A stretch of 64,000 bases of DNA from Diplonema papillatum (GCA_030068145.1 JAPJBO010000001.1:62001-126000); one strand, 5' to 3'. Positions 38,168 to 49,319 are shown, counted from the stretch's first letter. Notes: generated by a model not told the origin, from the sequence alone. Translations and numbers: made by a program.

Positions 38168-39968
38168 AATCAACTTCCTGAATACAACTACCTGCGTCAG
38201 CAGACGAAAGAACACCGCAGCCCTGAGAACCCCCCTCCCTGATAATGATGGCAAACCGGAAACGTTTTCTTCTCTTTCTTGTGGTTTACCCTGTCCTCCC
38301 TTGTCTGCACGCGTCGTACCTGGAACGGACTTCTGCAGATGTAATGTCTGCAGCCAATAGAGGGTCTGTTACATGCGTCCGTTGCTGAAAGGGCCGAAAC
38401 ACGGATATGACACGGCGTTTGAGCACACAATACGTCCTTGCAGTACCCAACGGGCCGATTGGCTTTGTAGTTGTTCGATCCACAGAACCTGACCACATGT
38501 CGTGTTCTTTTGACCCTGCGGCCGCTTTCAGCAGCACCGGAAAGGAGGCTCGTAGCAGTGAGACTATGCTGCGTTCACCGTTGGGATGCGGGCTTCATGC
38601 AACTTTGAGACCGACCTTGTCTCTCTTCCATTTTCCTTTCTCCCTTCTTTCTTGACACGTGACATGACTTGTTCTGTTTTTGATTCGCATTATCTGTCTT
38701 CTGGATCCCTCGAGACTTCTTTGTTTTACGACCGACAGTGGCTCCTTTGTTTCCAATACAGCTACATCAACTGAGACTGCGTCTCACATATGCACGCGCA
38801 AGATAACAATGACCTTGTTAGGTCCACGCAGCTCGCTTCGCTTCTTGTTTACTCGCACCCGAGTACACGATGAAACCACTTTGCGTTTGCGGGTTTTGAG
38901 GATGTTTGTGCGAAGGGGCTCCGTTTGTGGTCAGGAGCCTTTGCATCCATGTCTTCATAGCCCTTCTAAGGTTCCAAGCAAAATACAAGGGGATGTGTTT
39001 GTGTGCCAAGACAGATTCCGCTTGTGAAGGGTGTCGATTCCCACGATGCGTGGCAACCTTCGGTTGGGGCTCAGTAGTGCGAGAAACAGAAGCTTTGACT
39101 ACTGGTTTCGCTGCTGGTGCCACTTCTACAAGGGGGTTCCTTGTCCAGCGCTACACCCAGTAGCGGTGTGGCACGGAGGCGTCGTCTCACTTTCCCCCTT
39201 CATATTCGTCGCACTCCTTTTCGTCGCTTCGCGTTGGAATCTTCTCGCGGCGGAGCCATCGTCACCGAGGTACTCAAGTGCCTTTCTCGTGCTGTCTACG
39301 AGGAGACGAACAAACGAAACCCAGCTAGTTTCAGCTAGTTTTCCTGGGACGATTCTTGTCGTTTGATAGGTTCGAATCCTCAAGTCGGGGTGTCTCTTTC
39401 AAACGGACAACTTGCCTGGGACAAATTAGTGTGGGCGCTGTGTCCAAAGTCCGGGGTTCGACTTTCGTTTCGCGGCGCGTCGCAGCGCGCAAACCAACCA
39501 GCTTCCAGCAAAACCAGCCGGCCCAGCCCAAAATTAGCAAACAATCTACAAGAAGGTGAGCTAGCCGGGCTGTTTTTGGAAAACAATCTTGGGTGACATA
39601 TAATGTCGTTTCCTCAGCGGGAGCACTGGAAAGGAGTAGGATTTTGATCGATGACCGTCATATGATTCGTACTGAGTTGTGTCGTCCAAGCATTTGAAAC
39701 AACGTCGCTTTCTCGCTTCTTTCGATGTTGGCTCTGCGAACTTGGACCGGCAGAGTTGTCTGGGTTTCCGTGCTGTGTTCCACCGGATATGAGGGTGTCC
39801 TACGCGGGCTTGACACACGAAATCTCTTGGATCGCAGGTGTCCCCGCACGACATATCGATCGCATGATAAACTCACGCTGTCATAGATTATGCATGTGTA
39901 AACGGCCCACTTATTGGTTTAAGTCTTGCCAGATTTTGGACATGACCCTCTTTTCCAGGCATCTGATC
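38168..39968. other. Spacer between the two carboxypeptidase genes
   Basis: 1.8 kb holding the 3' UTR of copy 1 and the promoter of copy 2. Short frames overlap on both strands and none is supported. No similarity to the flanks of the other copy was seen. Confidence 0.5.
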
Positions 39969-39981
39969 AAAAAGAGACACA

Positions 39982-40977
39982 ATGATGAGAGGAGCTGCTC
40001 TGCTGCTTGCGTGCGCTAGCGCGCATGCTTTCACATGGGAACACGACGGTGAGGCCCACTCTGGCGCGTTGAAGGCGGTGAAGAACCCGACAATCTGCGA
40101 CGAGGGTGTGAAGCAGTACGCTGGGTTCTACAGCATCGACAACAGCACGAAGAACTACTTCTTCTGGGCGTTCGAGGCAAGAAACAAGACCGCCAGCACA
40201 CCGACGATCCTGTGGATGACTGGAGGACCCGGCTGCAGCTCTGAGCTTGCGATCCTCTTCGAGAACGGCCCGTGCAAAGTCAACGAGGACGGGAAGACCA
40301 CCACGTCGAACCCGTACTCGTGGAACCAGAACGCCAACGTCGTCTACATCGACCAACCGGCTGGCGTCGGCTTCAGCTACGGAGCCATGACCGACAAAGA
40401 CGAGTCAGGTGTAGCGCGTGACATGTACGCCTTCCTTCAGGACTTCTTCAAGGACCACCCGAGCTGGAACACGAACTTCTTCGTCTTCGGTGAGTCGTAC
40501 GGAGGACACTACGCACCTGCGACTGCGCACGGTGTGTTGGTCGGTAACAACCACGGTGCTGGTTTGCACATCAACCTCACTGGTCTCGCCGTTGGTAACG
40601 GTCTGACGGACCCCCAGATCCAGTACGAGTACTACGCGCAGGACGCCTACAACTGGTCCATTGCTGTCCAGGGCCACCCTGCTGTGACGCTTGAGGTGTA
40701 CGAGAAGATGGTCGCCAACACGCCGGCTTGCATTGCGCAGATCCAGCGCTGCAACGAGAATGCTGGTGGCGTCGCATGTGCCTTCGCTAAGACCTACTGC
40801 AACGAGTTCCTTATTGGACCCTACTCGGCAACCGGCCTTAACCCGTACGACATGCGTGAGAAGTGCACCGGCGGACCGCTGTGCTACAACTTCACTGCCA
40901 TCGACACGTACCTCAACAGCAAGGCCGTCCAGGAACAGCTCGGCGTCGACGCCCCGTGGGCGAGCTGCAGCAGCCAG
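39982..40977 (+). CDS. Serine carboxypeptidase copy 2, exon 1
   Basis: 332 codons encoding the same protein segment as 19507-20502: signal peptide, WMTGGPGCSS, GESYGGHYAP nucleophile and five sequons. It ends at CAG|GTGTGT (40977/40978). Homology with copy 1 starts at AAAGAGACACAATG just before the start codon and continues 57 bp into the intron, then stops abruptly. The lack of differences over about 1.07 kb indicates very recent duplication or gene conversion. Confidence 0.95.
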
Positions 40978-43291
40978 GTGTGTTTTTTGGCGAACAGGAA
41001 AAACGCGGAGTCTTTTACCCTCGAAGTTTTATTATCCGCAAACTGACTATCCAGATGTAACACCCAATCACTGCCGGCTCAGCCGACTTCCCGCGGTTCG
41101 CATCGGTGGTGGGGTTGCAGACGGAGTCGCCTCCACGAAGGATCAGGGCTCTTGCGACGGCAAAGAGCAGGCCGAGAACCGGAGAGACGCGCACGGTTTT
41201 GGTTGGGAAGTTCGTCGAGGTACTCAAGGCGAGGCTTGGGATGCCGTTGGCGGATCGCGTAGCCCGAAGAGAGCCATTCTCAAGGCGAGGCTGGAACGCA
41301 GGGAGGTGCCGATACATGCCCCTCCAATCACGTTGAAGCAGGAGCGGATTGTTGCCGAAGGCCCGGAGATGGGTGGCCACGCGGACTTGTCCGGGGTCAG
41401 ACACTTCCCAGTGGTTCGCTTGAGCGTTCCCCTCGACCATGAGCAGCAGGACCCCCAGATGGCTCCGCTCTTGGACAGGTGTTGCAGCGCTTCCCGCTTC
41501 CACCTGTGCTCTGCACACTCCGGGAACACTGTCTTCACTTCCCGGTGGCAGCAGCCTCCCTCCCGGGCCCCAATCCCTCCTGTGTCATCATCCCGAGTGC
41601 TCAAGCCGAAGCGAACATCTCAGGGAATCATACGACGTGGAGAGAGAAAGAGGTGGGTTTGATAGGGTGCGGCAAAAGATCAAGGGAGATTCCCCTGGAG
41701 ACTCCGTCGCTAACGATTCTCAGTGCTAGTCTCTCTCTCATCTCTGGCGGGACACCCATACCCCAACCCCGTAACTTAATCGTATCCTGGTGTCATCATC
41801 CCCAGAGCTCAAGCCGAAGCGAATTTTCGGAGAATCACACGACTACCAGGCAGTTGATTAGCACGGGTGTGCGGCCAGAGAAAAAAGAGAGATTTGCAAT
41901 GCGAATCGTCTTTTGATTTCGCCTTAAATATGATGATTCAACCATTCATTCCATTCCATTCAAATTGACCAACAGCGAGAGACTCTGGGGGATTCATCAC
42001 TGGTCCTAATGGCCTTCTCGTGCGCAGCGCGCACGTCCAGGCCAGGCAACCTAGGAACAGCTCGGGCGTCGCTGCTGCTCCACACCCGCTGAGCGGTGGC
42101 CTGACGGTGGCCTCAAGGCGAAGGGTACTGTCAGAGCCCTGGGTAAAGGATTTTCCCCGTCCCGGCCAGCCCAACGGAACCTGATGGGCATTCGTAATGC
42201 CTAGTGGAATTCCCTTGATGAGTCGCAAGACTTACCGGGCTCACATCCCTTGAAGGAACTGGGCGGGACCCGTCATCCCAGGGCGGCGGAATACCTGACC
42301 GCCTACTGGCGTGGGCGGAACGCACACGCAGGGCGACGTGGACCAGCAGAGCTATATGGGAAGGAGGCCATATCGGAAGACTCGTTGCGCGAAGGCCTCA
42401 GCGACCATGTCAGGGGGGTCAGGGCCAGGAGCTCGACTGTGGGAGCTGCCCGCAAACGCCTACACGGAGGTGTTGTCGAGTCCGGGGTTTCGCACGTCCC
42501 GGGGCTCCAGCCTCCCTGGATACTGTAGAATACCGGATTTTCAAGCGAACCGCTAAACCCCCCCCTACACTTATTGTTTACATCGGGTATTGTTAACAGC
42601 ATATTATTTACACTTACCGGTATTGTCAACAAGTAATTATTTTTGTTTTTCGGCGGGTTGGAGGAGACGCGCAAGTCAGAGAATGAGGCGGAGAGATGCC
42701 ATATAAGAAGGATGGAAAGACGAAAAGGACGTGCCGGGTATTCGGCCAAGGACACAGGACTACACATGTGTCGGTTTCGGCATTAACGATCTCGACAAGC
42801 GTACTGCGGCAACTGGCAGAAGGCAGTTCGAATGGCAGTCGATTGCCCTGAGGCGGCAATCCTCAACGCTGCTGATACCAGGTCTTTGGTGAGGCTAGGC
42901 TGTGCGTTGAGGCTGCACTTTGCGTTCGTGCTTCTGCATTGCGCTCTTCCATTCGTGCTCGCTAAGAGCTGGAGATTGAGATAATCCATGCCACTGATTT
43001 GTGCCGGTGCCCAAGAAAGCGAAGTCCTGTGCAACGCTCTGGCGGCAAGGAGGAGGAAGCAGCAACAACCCTTGCAAGAAAGTGTCTTGTTTTGACTCGA
43101 TGTCATATCGCATGCCCGCTGGGCAACACCACGTGGTGTTACAACCGGTACCTGGCCTCAGTGGTGCAAGCACCACGCGCTCTTCAAACCCAAGAAACAT
43201 TTTCCCCCCGTTGAGACCTGCCAGCCCTAAAACGGCACAGGACTGGTTCTCCATTGACAAACGCCTTGCTTAAGCTCGGCACCCGGTTGCT

Positions 43292-43618
43292 TTGGCAACC
43301 TGTCGCTTTTGTGACGCCACAAACTTCGTTTCCCGAGACGTTACCATACGGCCCAACCCCCGAACACCAAGAGAGGTACAGTTTGGAAGGGACTGCATGT
43401 CAAAGCAGGAAAAGGCATATGGAAACGCTCAACCGATAAAGAACAAAAAGAGTCGTAACCCAGCACAGGACGAGAAGGAAGGAGCAGCACCACCAGAACC
43501 GAGAAAGAACAAAAAAAGAAGAATACTGCCCACCAAACCCCCCAACCCGGGCTTCCTTTTTACCCCTGCAAACCCGAATAGGTGCTACGGGAGTATCGCA
43601 GGGGCAACCGCTGCTTAA
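43292..43618 (+). CDS. Hypothetical ORF in TIR element
   Basis: 108 codons beginning MATCRFCDATNFVSRDVTI: a C-x2-C pair followed later by DCMSK, possibly half of a zinc finger. Then comes a Lys-rich stretch (IKNKKSRNP, PRKNKKRRI) and a Pro/Asn tail. The product is not recognised; the small Cys-rich head and basic tail suit a DNA-binding accessory protein or a transposase fragment. Confidence 0.3.
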   Translation: MATCRFCDATNFVSRDVTIRPNPRTPREVQFGRDCMSKQEKAYGNAQPIKNKKSRNPAQDEKEGAAPPEPRKNKKRRILPTKPPNPGFLFTPANPNRCYGSIAGATAA

Positions 43619-43644
43619 CAGGGTCATGTACTTAAAAGAACTCA

Positions 43645-44233
43645 ATGCTTAACACCATGGCAGAGGAACCTGCCAAGAATGCAGGAGGCTCCCTACGTGG
43701 AGACCGGCAGCGTGCTGCCGCCGCGGTCACCACCAACCCAACGAACCGAACGCCCCGACAACCCCCGGACACAGCAAAAAGAAGAAGAGACCCCTCTCAC
43801 CCGCCCAGGTGGGCGTACAACGAGAAACGCCGGCGGGAAAACGCGCGGCGCAGGCGCCGCCTGCCGTAGCGAAGCAGAAGACGGCGACGACAACGCCAGG
43901 GACCGGCGAACGACCAGCGTTGAAAAAGAGGGTGCTCGGCACCCCGAAGGAGAGCCCGATCGCCGGCCGCAAGCGGAAGAAGACGAAGGCGACCACACCC
44001 GAGTCAGGGGTGCAACGAAGAAAGAGGAAGGCCCTTAAAGCAAGCGGCTACCAGAAACGTCCGACGTCCCCAAGCACTCCAGTGTCCTCGAGAGTGAAAA
44101 ACGTGCAAGCCTGTCCGCACCTGTGCCCCCCACGCAATCTCCAGAACCGCAAGAAAGCCCAGCGCCCCTGGCGCCACAAGTACTCGACCTTGACGACGCA
44201 ATGACAGGTGACGACGTCATTAAGGAACCTTAA
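43645..44233 (+). pseudogene. Broken basic ORF ending DDVIK-EP
   Basis: It starts at ATG 43645/43657 (MAEEPAKNAGGSLRG). Protein-like sequence then appears in all three plus frames: an Arg/Lys/Pro-rich region, and finally a Pro/Ser-rich stretch with LDLDDAMTGDDVIKEP and TAA 44231-44233. The shifts imply indels. The same C-terminal TDDVIK occurs before a stop at about 59118-59135, and AAAGAACTCAATGCTNAAC precedes both regions, so the elements are related. No function assigned. Confidence 0.35.
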
Positions 44234-44577
44234 ATTTGTTTTTGCTGGCTACCTGGTATTGTTAACAATAAGTGTAGGGGGGGTTTAGAAGTATCTGCTC
44301 AAAAGCCGACTCGGCCATATATATTTTGGCCGAGTGGCAGCCAAGTCTATATAAAACCGCAAGCGTACTTTCACTAAAAACCGGCCACATTACGGCAGCA
44401 CGACCGAGAAACTGCACCAGCGACTATAATTGCCAGTTCCAGGTGACTGCGCACAGCGAAAAAAAATACGGTTCTTCTCCCATCTTCCTCAGCGCGAAAG
44501 CTGGACGTGCAGGAAAAGCAGGTCTCTTGCACCGGCCGTCCCGTTATCCCCTGGCATTGTCACCACCACTCACTCAG

Positions 44578-44925
44578 GTCACGGTCGAGTTCACGCGTGA
44601 CTGGATGGTCAACTACCAGACGCTGGTCCGTGACTTGCTGGCGGGTGGAGTCAGGACGCTGATCTACGCCGGAGATGTCGACTTCATCTGCAACTGGCTC
44701 GGAAACAGGGCGTGGACCCTCGCTCTCAACTGGCCGCACAAGGCTGCATTCAACGCAGCCCCCGAGAAGCCGTGGGCCGTCGACGGGAAGACGGCTGGCG
44801 TCGCCAGAACCGCAAACGGTCTCACCTTCCTGCAGGTTCACAACGCCGGGCACATGGTCCCCCACGACCAGCCCGCAGTTGCTTTGGAGATGGTGGACTC
44901 GTTCCTCTTCGGCCGCGAGATCTAG
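44578..44925 (+). CDS. Serine carboxypeptidase copy 2, exon 2
   Basis: 116 codons including TAG, after CACTCACTCAG. It encodes the same C-terminal segment as 37820-38167, with catalytic Asp367 (AGDVDFICN) and His424 (NAGHMVP). The join with 39982-40977 keeps phase 0 and gives a 447-residue enzyme. Homology to copy 1 begins about 60 bp upstream in the intron (GGTCTCTTGCA) and ends at the stop codon. Confidence 0.95.
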   Translation, partial: VTVEFTRDWMVNYQTLVRDLLAGGVRTLIYAGDVDFICNWLGNRAWTLALNWPHKAAFNAAPEKPWAVDGKTAGVARTANGLTFLQVHNAGHMVPHDQPAVALEMVDSFLFGREI

Positions 44926-45627
44926 AGCCAACGCGTCAGCGCAACAAGTGGCTGCTCGGGAGGACCCCCTTTGACAAACCGTCACCCTGACTGGGGGGTG
45001 CCAGCGCAGCCGCACACCAATACCGACCAGCTCCTTGCGAGCGTCCGTGTCGGACCCTCGAAGAGACCCCCCTCGCTATGATTTTGAGACGTTATGTCGC
45101 GCGCGATGCGGTCGGGAAATTGCACAAGCTAAAGTGACCTGCAAGTCCTCCAGCCAATCGGTTCCCGCTCCATCTTTGCGTGCTTTCGCGTGTGGAGGAA
45201 GGTTCGTTCCCGGGGCCTCCCCCCCCGCCGTCGATCGCATCAAAACGTCCAAATGAACCGGCGGGCGGGTGCTGGCCTGCCGGCATCCTCTTCTCTTCTC
45301 CCTTCTTGCTTCGCTATATTCTGGGCCCGCCGCGCTTCCTTTTTTGCGGCTGACAACCTGCCTCGCCGCAGCTCCCCCTCTGCTGCTACAGTTTTACGAC
45401 TACGTCCCTCGCTTCGAGTGTGCCTGTGCCACCAAAGTGGCTCTGGCACCTCGTCGCCTTTCCTCGTAGTCAGCACGCACCTTGCTTTTCTTCTTAAGGC
45501 GGTGGAAAAGCAGAGGGGGCAAGGTTGCCGTGGGGCTACCACCGATCTTGGGTTCTCAACAAAACTACGCATCTCTTTCCGCTTCCCCGCAGCTCTCTTT
45601 TTTTGCTTTCTTTTTTTTTTTTTTGTA
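44926..45627. other. No gene seen
   Basis: 3' flank of carboxypeptidase copy 2, ending in a T-rich run (45598-45626) that may be the reversed poly(A) of the following SINE-like element. Confidence 0.4.
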
Positions 45628-46025
45628 TAAACACCTGCTTTGTAGGAAATGCTTGAGAAGACTGCCAGTTGCGATAGATCAAAGGAGGTAAATGTGCTGT
45701 AGCCCACACGAAACACAGGTAAATCTGGGTTTAGTGGCGGGCGTAAGCGTTCAACAAACCCACTTTGTAGTTGTATTGTTCTCTCCAAAAGTCGTAACAA
45801 GGTTGCTGTAGGTGAATCTGCAGCAGGATCATTACCAAAGATTTCAATTCTGAATGGAATGAGGAAACGACTTTCAAACAGATTGGAAACCGAGGATTCA
45901 AACATGGTCATGAAGGAAATCGAAAATCCCAAGCAATCGGAAAGGCAAAACAACTGTTCCCCTCGGCTCAACTGCGGTTGATCGAGGGAAATGAGCACAA
46001 GGCAGTCCCTCGAGTATTTTGTGGG
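45628..46025 (-). repeat. SINE-like element, copy 1 (interrupted)
   Basis: It begins after a T run with CACCTGCTTTGTAGGAAATG, contains ATCAAAGGAGGTAAATGTGC and AAACACAGGTAAATCTGGG, and ends AAGGCAGTCCCTCGAGTATT. Copies are at 49938-50142 and 54430-54628. The T run at the left suggests a retroposed element in minus orientation. This copy is split at about 45786-45990 by foreign sequence containing an 18S rRNA fragment. Confidence 0.65.
45789..45834 (+). rRNA. 18S rRNA 3'-end fragment (degenerate)
   Basis: AAGTCGTAACAAGGTTGCTG, then TAGGTGAATCTGCAGCAGG and ATCATTA match the universally conserved last ~46 bases of eukaryotic 18S rRNA at about 41 of 46 positions. Upstream 18S sequence is absent, and the bases after ATCATTA would correspond to ITS1. 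It is a relic embedded in a repeat, not a working rRNA gene. Confidence 0.75.
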
Positions 46026-46475
46026 TATTGTGTGTCACCTCGATGTTCTTTGTTGTTATTTCCAAATACCCCGTGTTCTTTCTTTCCTCATTTGTTTGCG
46101 TTGCTTTTGCCCACACGTGGCTGGCTCAAGGTTCTGAGCCCAGCTCCCAGAGGAGTGGCGCTCGTTTGTCACCTTTTTGTCGTGCTTTCGCATGTTCTTG
46201 TGAGCACGCGACAGAGGCCGTCCAGCATGAGACGCGTTATCAGAGTCATTCACCACTGAATGGCGCACGTTTCCTCCTTCTCTCTCTTCCGCTCCCCCCC
46301 TCCAAGGGGCATTGTTGCCCTGTTTGGCCACTCCCTTTCCACTATTCTACTGTCCCCGGTGAACGTCGGAATCATAGTAATGCGTCAATGCGAGCCCAGC
46401 AGCAAGCGCTCGACGACGTGTGCTGATATTCGGGTTTCGAGGTTAGCTTGCTCCTGAGCACGAGTGTGGCACAGT
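46026..46475. other. No gene seen
   Basis: T/C-rich sequence with overlapping short frames only. Confidence 0.35.
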
Positions 46476-46590
46476 GGTATCAAACCCGTGATGCTCAAGA
46501 CGAGCGGAAGAGGCGAAAACATGATACGTCACGTGCGAAGAGATAACCGCGATGCCGGCGATGCAGATTATTCTTTTGCATTCTATCCCA
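46476..46590 (+). mobile_element. 3' fragment of GATTACA-type element
   Basis: It encodes the conserved tail KRRKHDTSRAKR followed by TAA, then CCGCGATGCCGGCGATGCAG and GATTATTCTTTTGCATTCTA, colinear with 24285-24385. Only the 3' part is present. Confidence 0.65.
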
Positions 46591-46599
46591 ACCTGCTTG

Positions 46600-47093
46600 C
46601 GTTGATCGTCACACGTTGGCGCCTTCCTCTCCTCCGCCTGCTCTCTCGACCGCGGCCTGGCGCGAGAGCGGTAGAGGGCACCGAGGTTGGAACGGGGAGA
46701 GGAGGGTGGAGGATTGCAAGCACGTGCTTGGAATGGTTACGTGCTGTACACCGCATTGGTCCCATCTGCACAGTTTGTGTAAATTGGGAGTCGGATTGTC
46801 AAGGGGGTGTATTGCTCACGGAGGAAAACTGTTTAGAGACAAAGGGAGAGGCAGTCACGGCCAAAGAGTCGGTTCATTGTCCACTACACCTTCCCTCTTC
46901 GCTAGCGCCTGACACTCCAAACTCACACCGTTGTCCTTTCTGTAGACACTCTGGTTCCGATGGCGGGCTTCGGGCTTAGGATCGAAGTGGTCGACCGCAG
47001 GCACTAAAACACCGGACCTCTAACTTCGCTGAACAAGAACCGCCAGTCAATGAACTGTTCGCGCAGTACCATAGAAAAACCTTAACAAAACAA
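46600..47093. other. Repeat remnants and CNOT4 upstream region
   Basis: 46690-46985 shares blocks with 34290-34460 (AAGCACGTGCTTGGAATGG, CACCGCATTGGTCCC, GTAGACACTCTGGTTCCG). The last ~105 bp before ATG 47094 should hold the 5' UTR and promoter of the CNOT4-like gene; no TATA box is evident. Confidence 0.45.
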
Positions 47094-49319
47094 ATGGGCG
47101 AGGAGGCTTGCCGGCAATGTCCCGGGCTCATCGACGCCACCGACGTGGAGTACAGGCCCTGCGACTGCGGCTGGCGGGTGTGCGTGTGGTGCTGGTGGCG
47201 GCTGCAGATGGACACGATGCCCCCGGATGAGGTGCGGTGCCAGGGCTGCCAGAAGAAGCTCGACGTGCGGCGGCTCCTCGCGAAGGTCGACAGCCGGCAC
47301 AACGTCCTGCCGCCATTCGACGCGGCCGCCCTGCCCCGGCCGCCCGCGAGCGACAAGAAGGGAGCCGCCGCGAAAGTCAGCCAATCCTTCCTCGTCGTCA
47401 ACCGGAGAACCCTCCACCTGCGGGGGCTCCCGAAAGCAGCCGCGTCCGACGAGCTTCTCCGAGGCGCCGAACACTGCGCGAAGTATGGCACCATCGTCGG
47501 CAAGGTGCTCGTCCGGGCTATGGACCGGCAAAAAGCACCGCCGTCCAAGCAGTCGTCAACCGGGACCCCCGCCGCTGCCCAGGTTGCGTACGAAGCGTTG
47601 GTCACGTACACCACGCGCGGCGCGGCGGAAGCTGCGATAGCCAGCTTGAATCACGTCAGCTACATGGGGAGGGTCCTGCGCGCGTCGCACAGCACGCACC
47701 GGCTGTGCCCGTCGCTGATCCGGAAGGAAAAGTGCGCGGCGGCCCCGTGCGCCAGCCTGCACGCGGTGCCGGACGACGCGGCCGTCGTCAACAAGCTGCA
47801 GTCGGTCGCCTTCCTGAAGAAAACCCTCTCGGCGCCCCGCGCGGCGCCGCCCCCGGCGCCCGCTGCCGTCCCCGCCGCTGCCGGAAGGCAGCAGGCCCCT
47901 CCTCCGTTCCCGCAGCCGGCCGCGCAGCAGGACGCGCCGACCACGCCGCCGCAGCCCAGCAAGCCAAGCTCCGCCGGCGTCTCGTACGCGAGCCTCGTCG
48001 CGGCGAAGAGCAAGCACGCTGCCGCCGCCGCCGCCACCGCGGCGCCCCAGAACCCCCCGAAGAAGCAGCAAACCGCCCCGCCCCCCGCCCAGCCGCCGCT
48101 GCAGCAGACGCCGCCGCCCCAGCCGCAACAGCAGCAGCAGCAAGCCCCCGACGAACCCGCGGCCGCCAAACCGGCGTCCGCGGCGGCCGCCGCCGAAGAG
48201 CCGCAGGCCGCGGCGAAGCCCGGGCGCGCGGGCGGGGGCGCCGGCGCGTCGTACCTGCCGGTGCACTCGGTGTGGGGCGGCGCGCAGAAGGCGAAGCGGC
48301 ACGGCGAAAAAGTGGAGGACCCGGCGGGAGAGGAGGACGACGACGACGTCGTGACCAAGTCGGTGATGGACTCGATCGGCGGACTGCTCTCCGGACTGGC
48401 CGACGAAGGCGACTCGGAGGAAGCCGGTGCAGACGAGAGGAAGCAAGCAGGTGTGCACGCGGACCCGTACAAGAAGCTGAAGGACGCCCATGACTTGCTT
48501 AACGACCACTCCGTGCAGGTGTTCCGCGAGTCGGAGGAAGCCCACCGGAACGCGATCACCCAGCAGCGCAAAGCCGCCTACCGAGCAATCCTCGCCCAGT
48601 GGATCGAGCTTATGCGGTCCCTCCCCGCGGCCGTTGCGTCCCCTGCACCCACTCCCGCGCGGCAAGCACCGGTCCCCCCTCAAACCGCCAGCATTCCGAC
48701 TTCCAAGGCAAACGACACCGTGGTTCCCGCACCGGCATCGATGCAAACCGATGCGCAGTTTGCACCGAAGACCAACAAGTCTAACGCCACAGTGTGGTCG
48801 TCGTCCCGTGCGAAACTGAAAGCCGGCCGCGACGAAAAACCCAGAGAGCACAAGGACGAAGAGGACCAGGAAGCCCAACCCGCCGGGACCATCGGCAGCG
48901 CCCTCCTCTCGTCGCCTTGGTTCTCCGGCAACTTCGAAGCCAACTCGAAGGCCGAAAGCGCCGACCCGTTCCACTCTTCGCTGTCCTTGTTGCCCCCCTT
49001 CGACTTCGGTCCGCTGCCCACATCGCCGCAGTACTCGCAGAAGGCGGGCACCCCCACCCTTCCAGCGGTCGGTGACGGCGCGAAGCCGTTGAACGCCAGC
49101 ACCTCACTTCGATCACCCGCGTCTCCCTTCTCCGATCTCAAGCACAGTCGGTATGCCGCCCTCCGGCCTTTTGAATTCTCACGAAAGCAACCCGTCGGTA
49201 GTGCCAAACGAGAAACCAACAGGAACAGGGAACGTGCGCAACGGAACTCTACTGGCAATCCGTCAGCCCGGGCAGGTGGGAGTAAAACGCCGTGTGGCGA
49301 AAATGTCAATAGACTTTAG
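47094..49319 (+). CDS. CNOT4: CNOT4/Not4-like E3 ligase, exon 1
   Basis: 741 open codons from ATG 47094. Residues 6-52 form a C4C4 RING (C6-x2-C9-x13-C23-x-C25-x4-C30-x2-C33-x15-C49-x2-C52) with the CNOT4 hallmark PCDCGWRVCVWCW. Residues ~104-200 are an RRM (TLHLRGLP, YGTIVGKVLV, MGRVLRAS). C205-x8-C214-x4-C219-x3-H223 is the C3H1 finger that follows the RRM in Not4 proteins. The remainder is Ala/Pro/Gln-rich with an acidic patch (EEDDDDVV) and a helical segment (KKLKDAHDLLNDHSVQVF). The protein ubiquitinates targets in the CCR4-NOT deadenylase complex and acts on stalled ribosomes. The true exon end is uncertain: GTATGC at 49151 or GTAGTG at 49198 could be donors, and the last ~45 codons look less protein-like. 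Confidence 0.85.
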   Translation: MGEEACRQCPGLIDATDVEYRPCDCGWRVCVWCWWRLQMDTMPPDEVRCQGCQKKLDVRRLLAKVDSRHNVLPPFDAAALPRPPASDKKGAAAKVSQSFLVVNRRTLHLRGLPKAAASDELLRGAEHCAKYGTIVGKVLVRAMDRQKAPPSKQSSTGTPAAAQVAYEALVTYTTRGAAEAAIASLNHVSYMGRVLRASHSTHRLCPSLIRKEKCAAAPCASLHAVPDDAAVVNKLQSVAFLKKTLSAPRAAPPPAPAAVPAAAGRQQAPPPFPQPAAQQDAPTTPPQPSKPSSAGVSYASLVAAKSKHAAAAAATAAPQNPPKKQQTAPPPAQPPLQQTPPPQPQQQQQQAPDEPAAAKPASAAAAAEEPQAAAKPGRAGGGAGASYLPVHSVWGGAQKAKRHGEKVEDPAGEEDDDDVVTKSVMDSIGGLLSGLADEGDSEEAGADERKQAGVHADPYKKLKDAHDLLNDHSVQVFRESEEAHRNAITQQRKAAYRAILAQWIELMRSLPAAVASPAPTPARQAPVPPQTASIPTSKANDTVVPAPASMQTDAQFAPKTNKSNATVWSSSRAKLKAGRDEKPREHKDEEDQEAQPAGTIGSALLSSPWFSGNFEANSKAESADPFHSSLSLLPPFDFGPLPTSPQYSQKAGTPTLPAVGDGAKPLNASTSLRSPASPFSDLKHSRYAALRPFEFSRKQPVGSAKRETNRNRERAQRNSTGNPSARAGGSKTPCGENVNRL

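Larger units (their letters stand above)
42553..44287 (+). mobile_element. TIR element with TA duplication (Tc1/mariner-type ends)
   Basis: CTAAACCCCCCCC then TACACTTATTGTT at 42553-42579 is mirrored by AACAATAAGTGTA then GGGGGGGTTTAG at 44262-44288. TA at each border can be read as a TA target duplication. GGTATTGTTAAC-like motifs lie inside both ends. It carries the 59-bp hairpin segment found at 3912-3970 and degraded basic ORFs at 43290-44233. No DDE motifs were recognised. Confidence 0.65.
40978..44577 (+). other. 3.6-kb intron of carboxypeptidase copy 2
   Basis: It shares its first ~57 and last ~60 bases with the copy 1 intron. The interior holds a repeated CATCATCCC(C)AG...CTCAAGCCGAAGCGAA motif (41587-41615 and 41793-41820), otherwise unremarkable sequence at 41100-42540, and the TIR element at 42553-44287. 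Confidence 0.8.

Noticed and set aside
45789..45834. Functional rDNA unit
   Set aside because: Only the last ~46 bases of 18S are present, with five mismatches in a near-invariant region, and no 5.8S or 28S follows.
47556..48974. 472-codon minus-strand frame opposite the CNOT4-like exon
   Set aside because: Arg/Gly-rich shadow of a GC-rich sense frame with recognisable RING, RRM and zinc finger.
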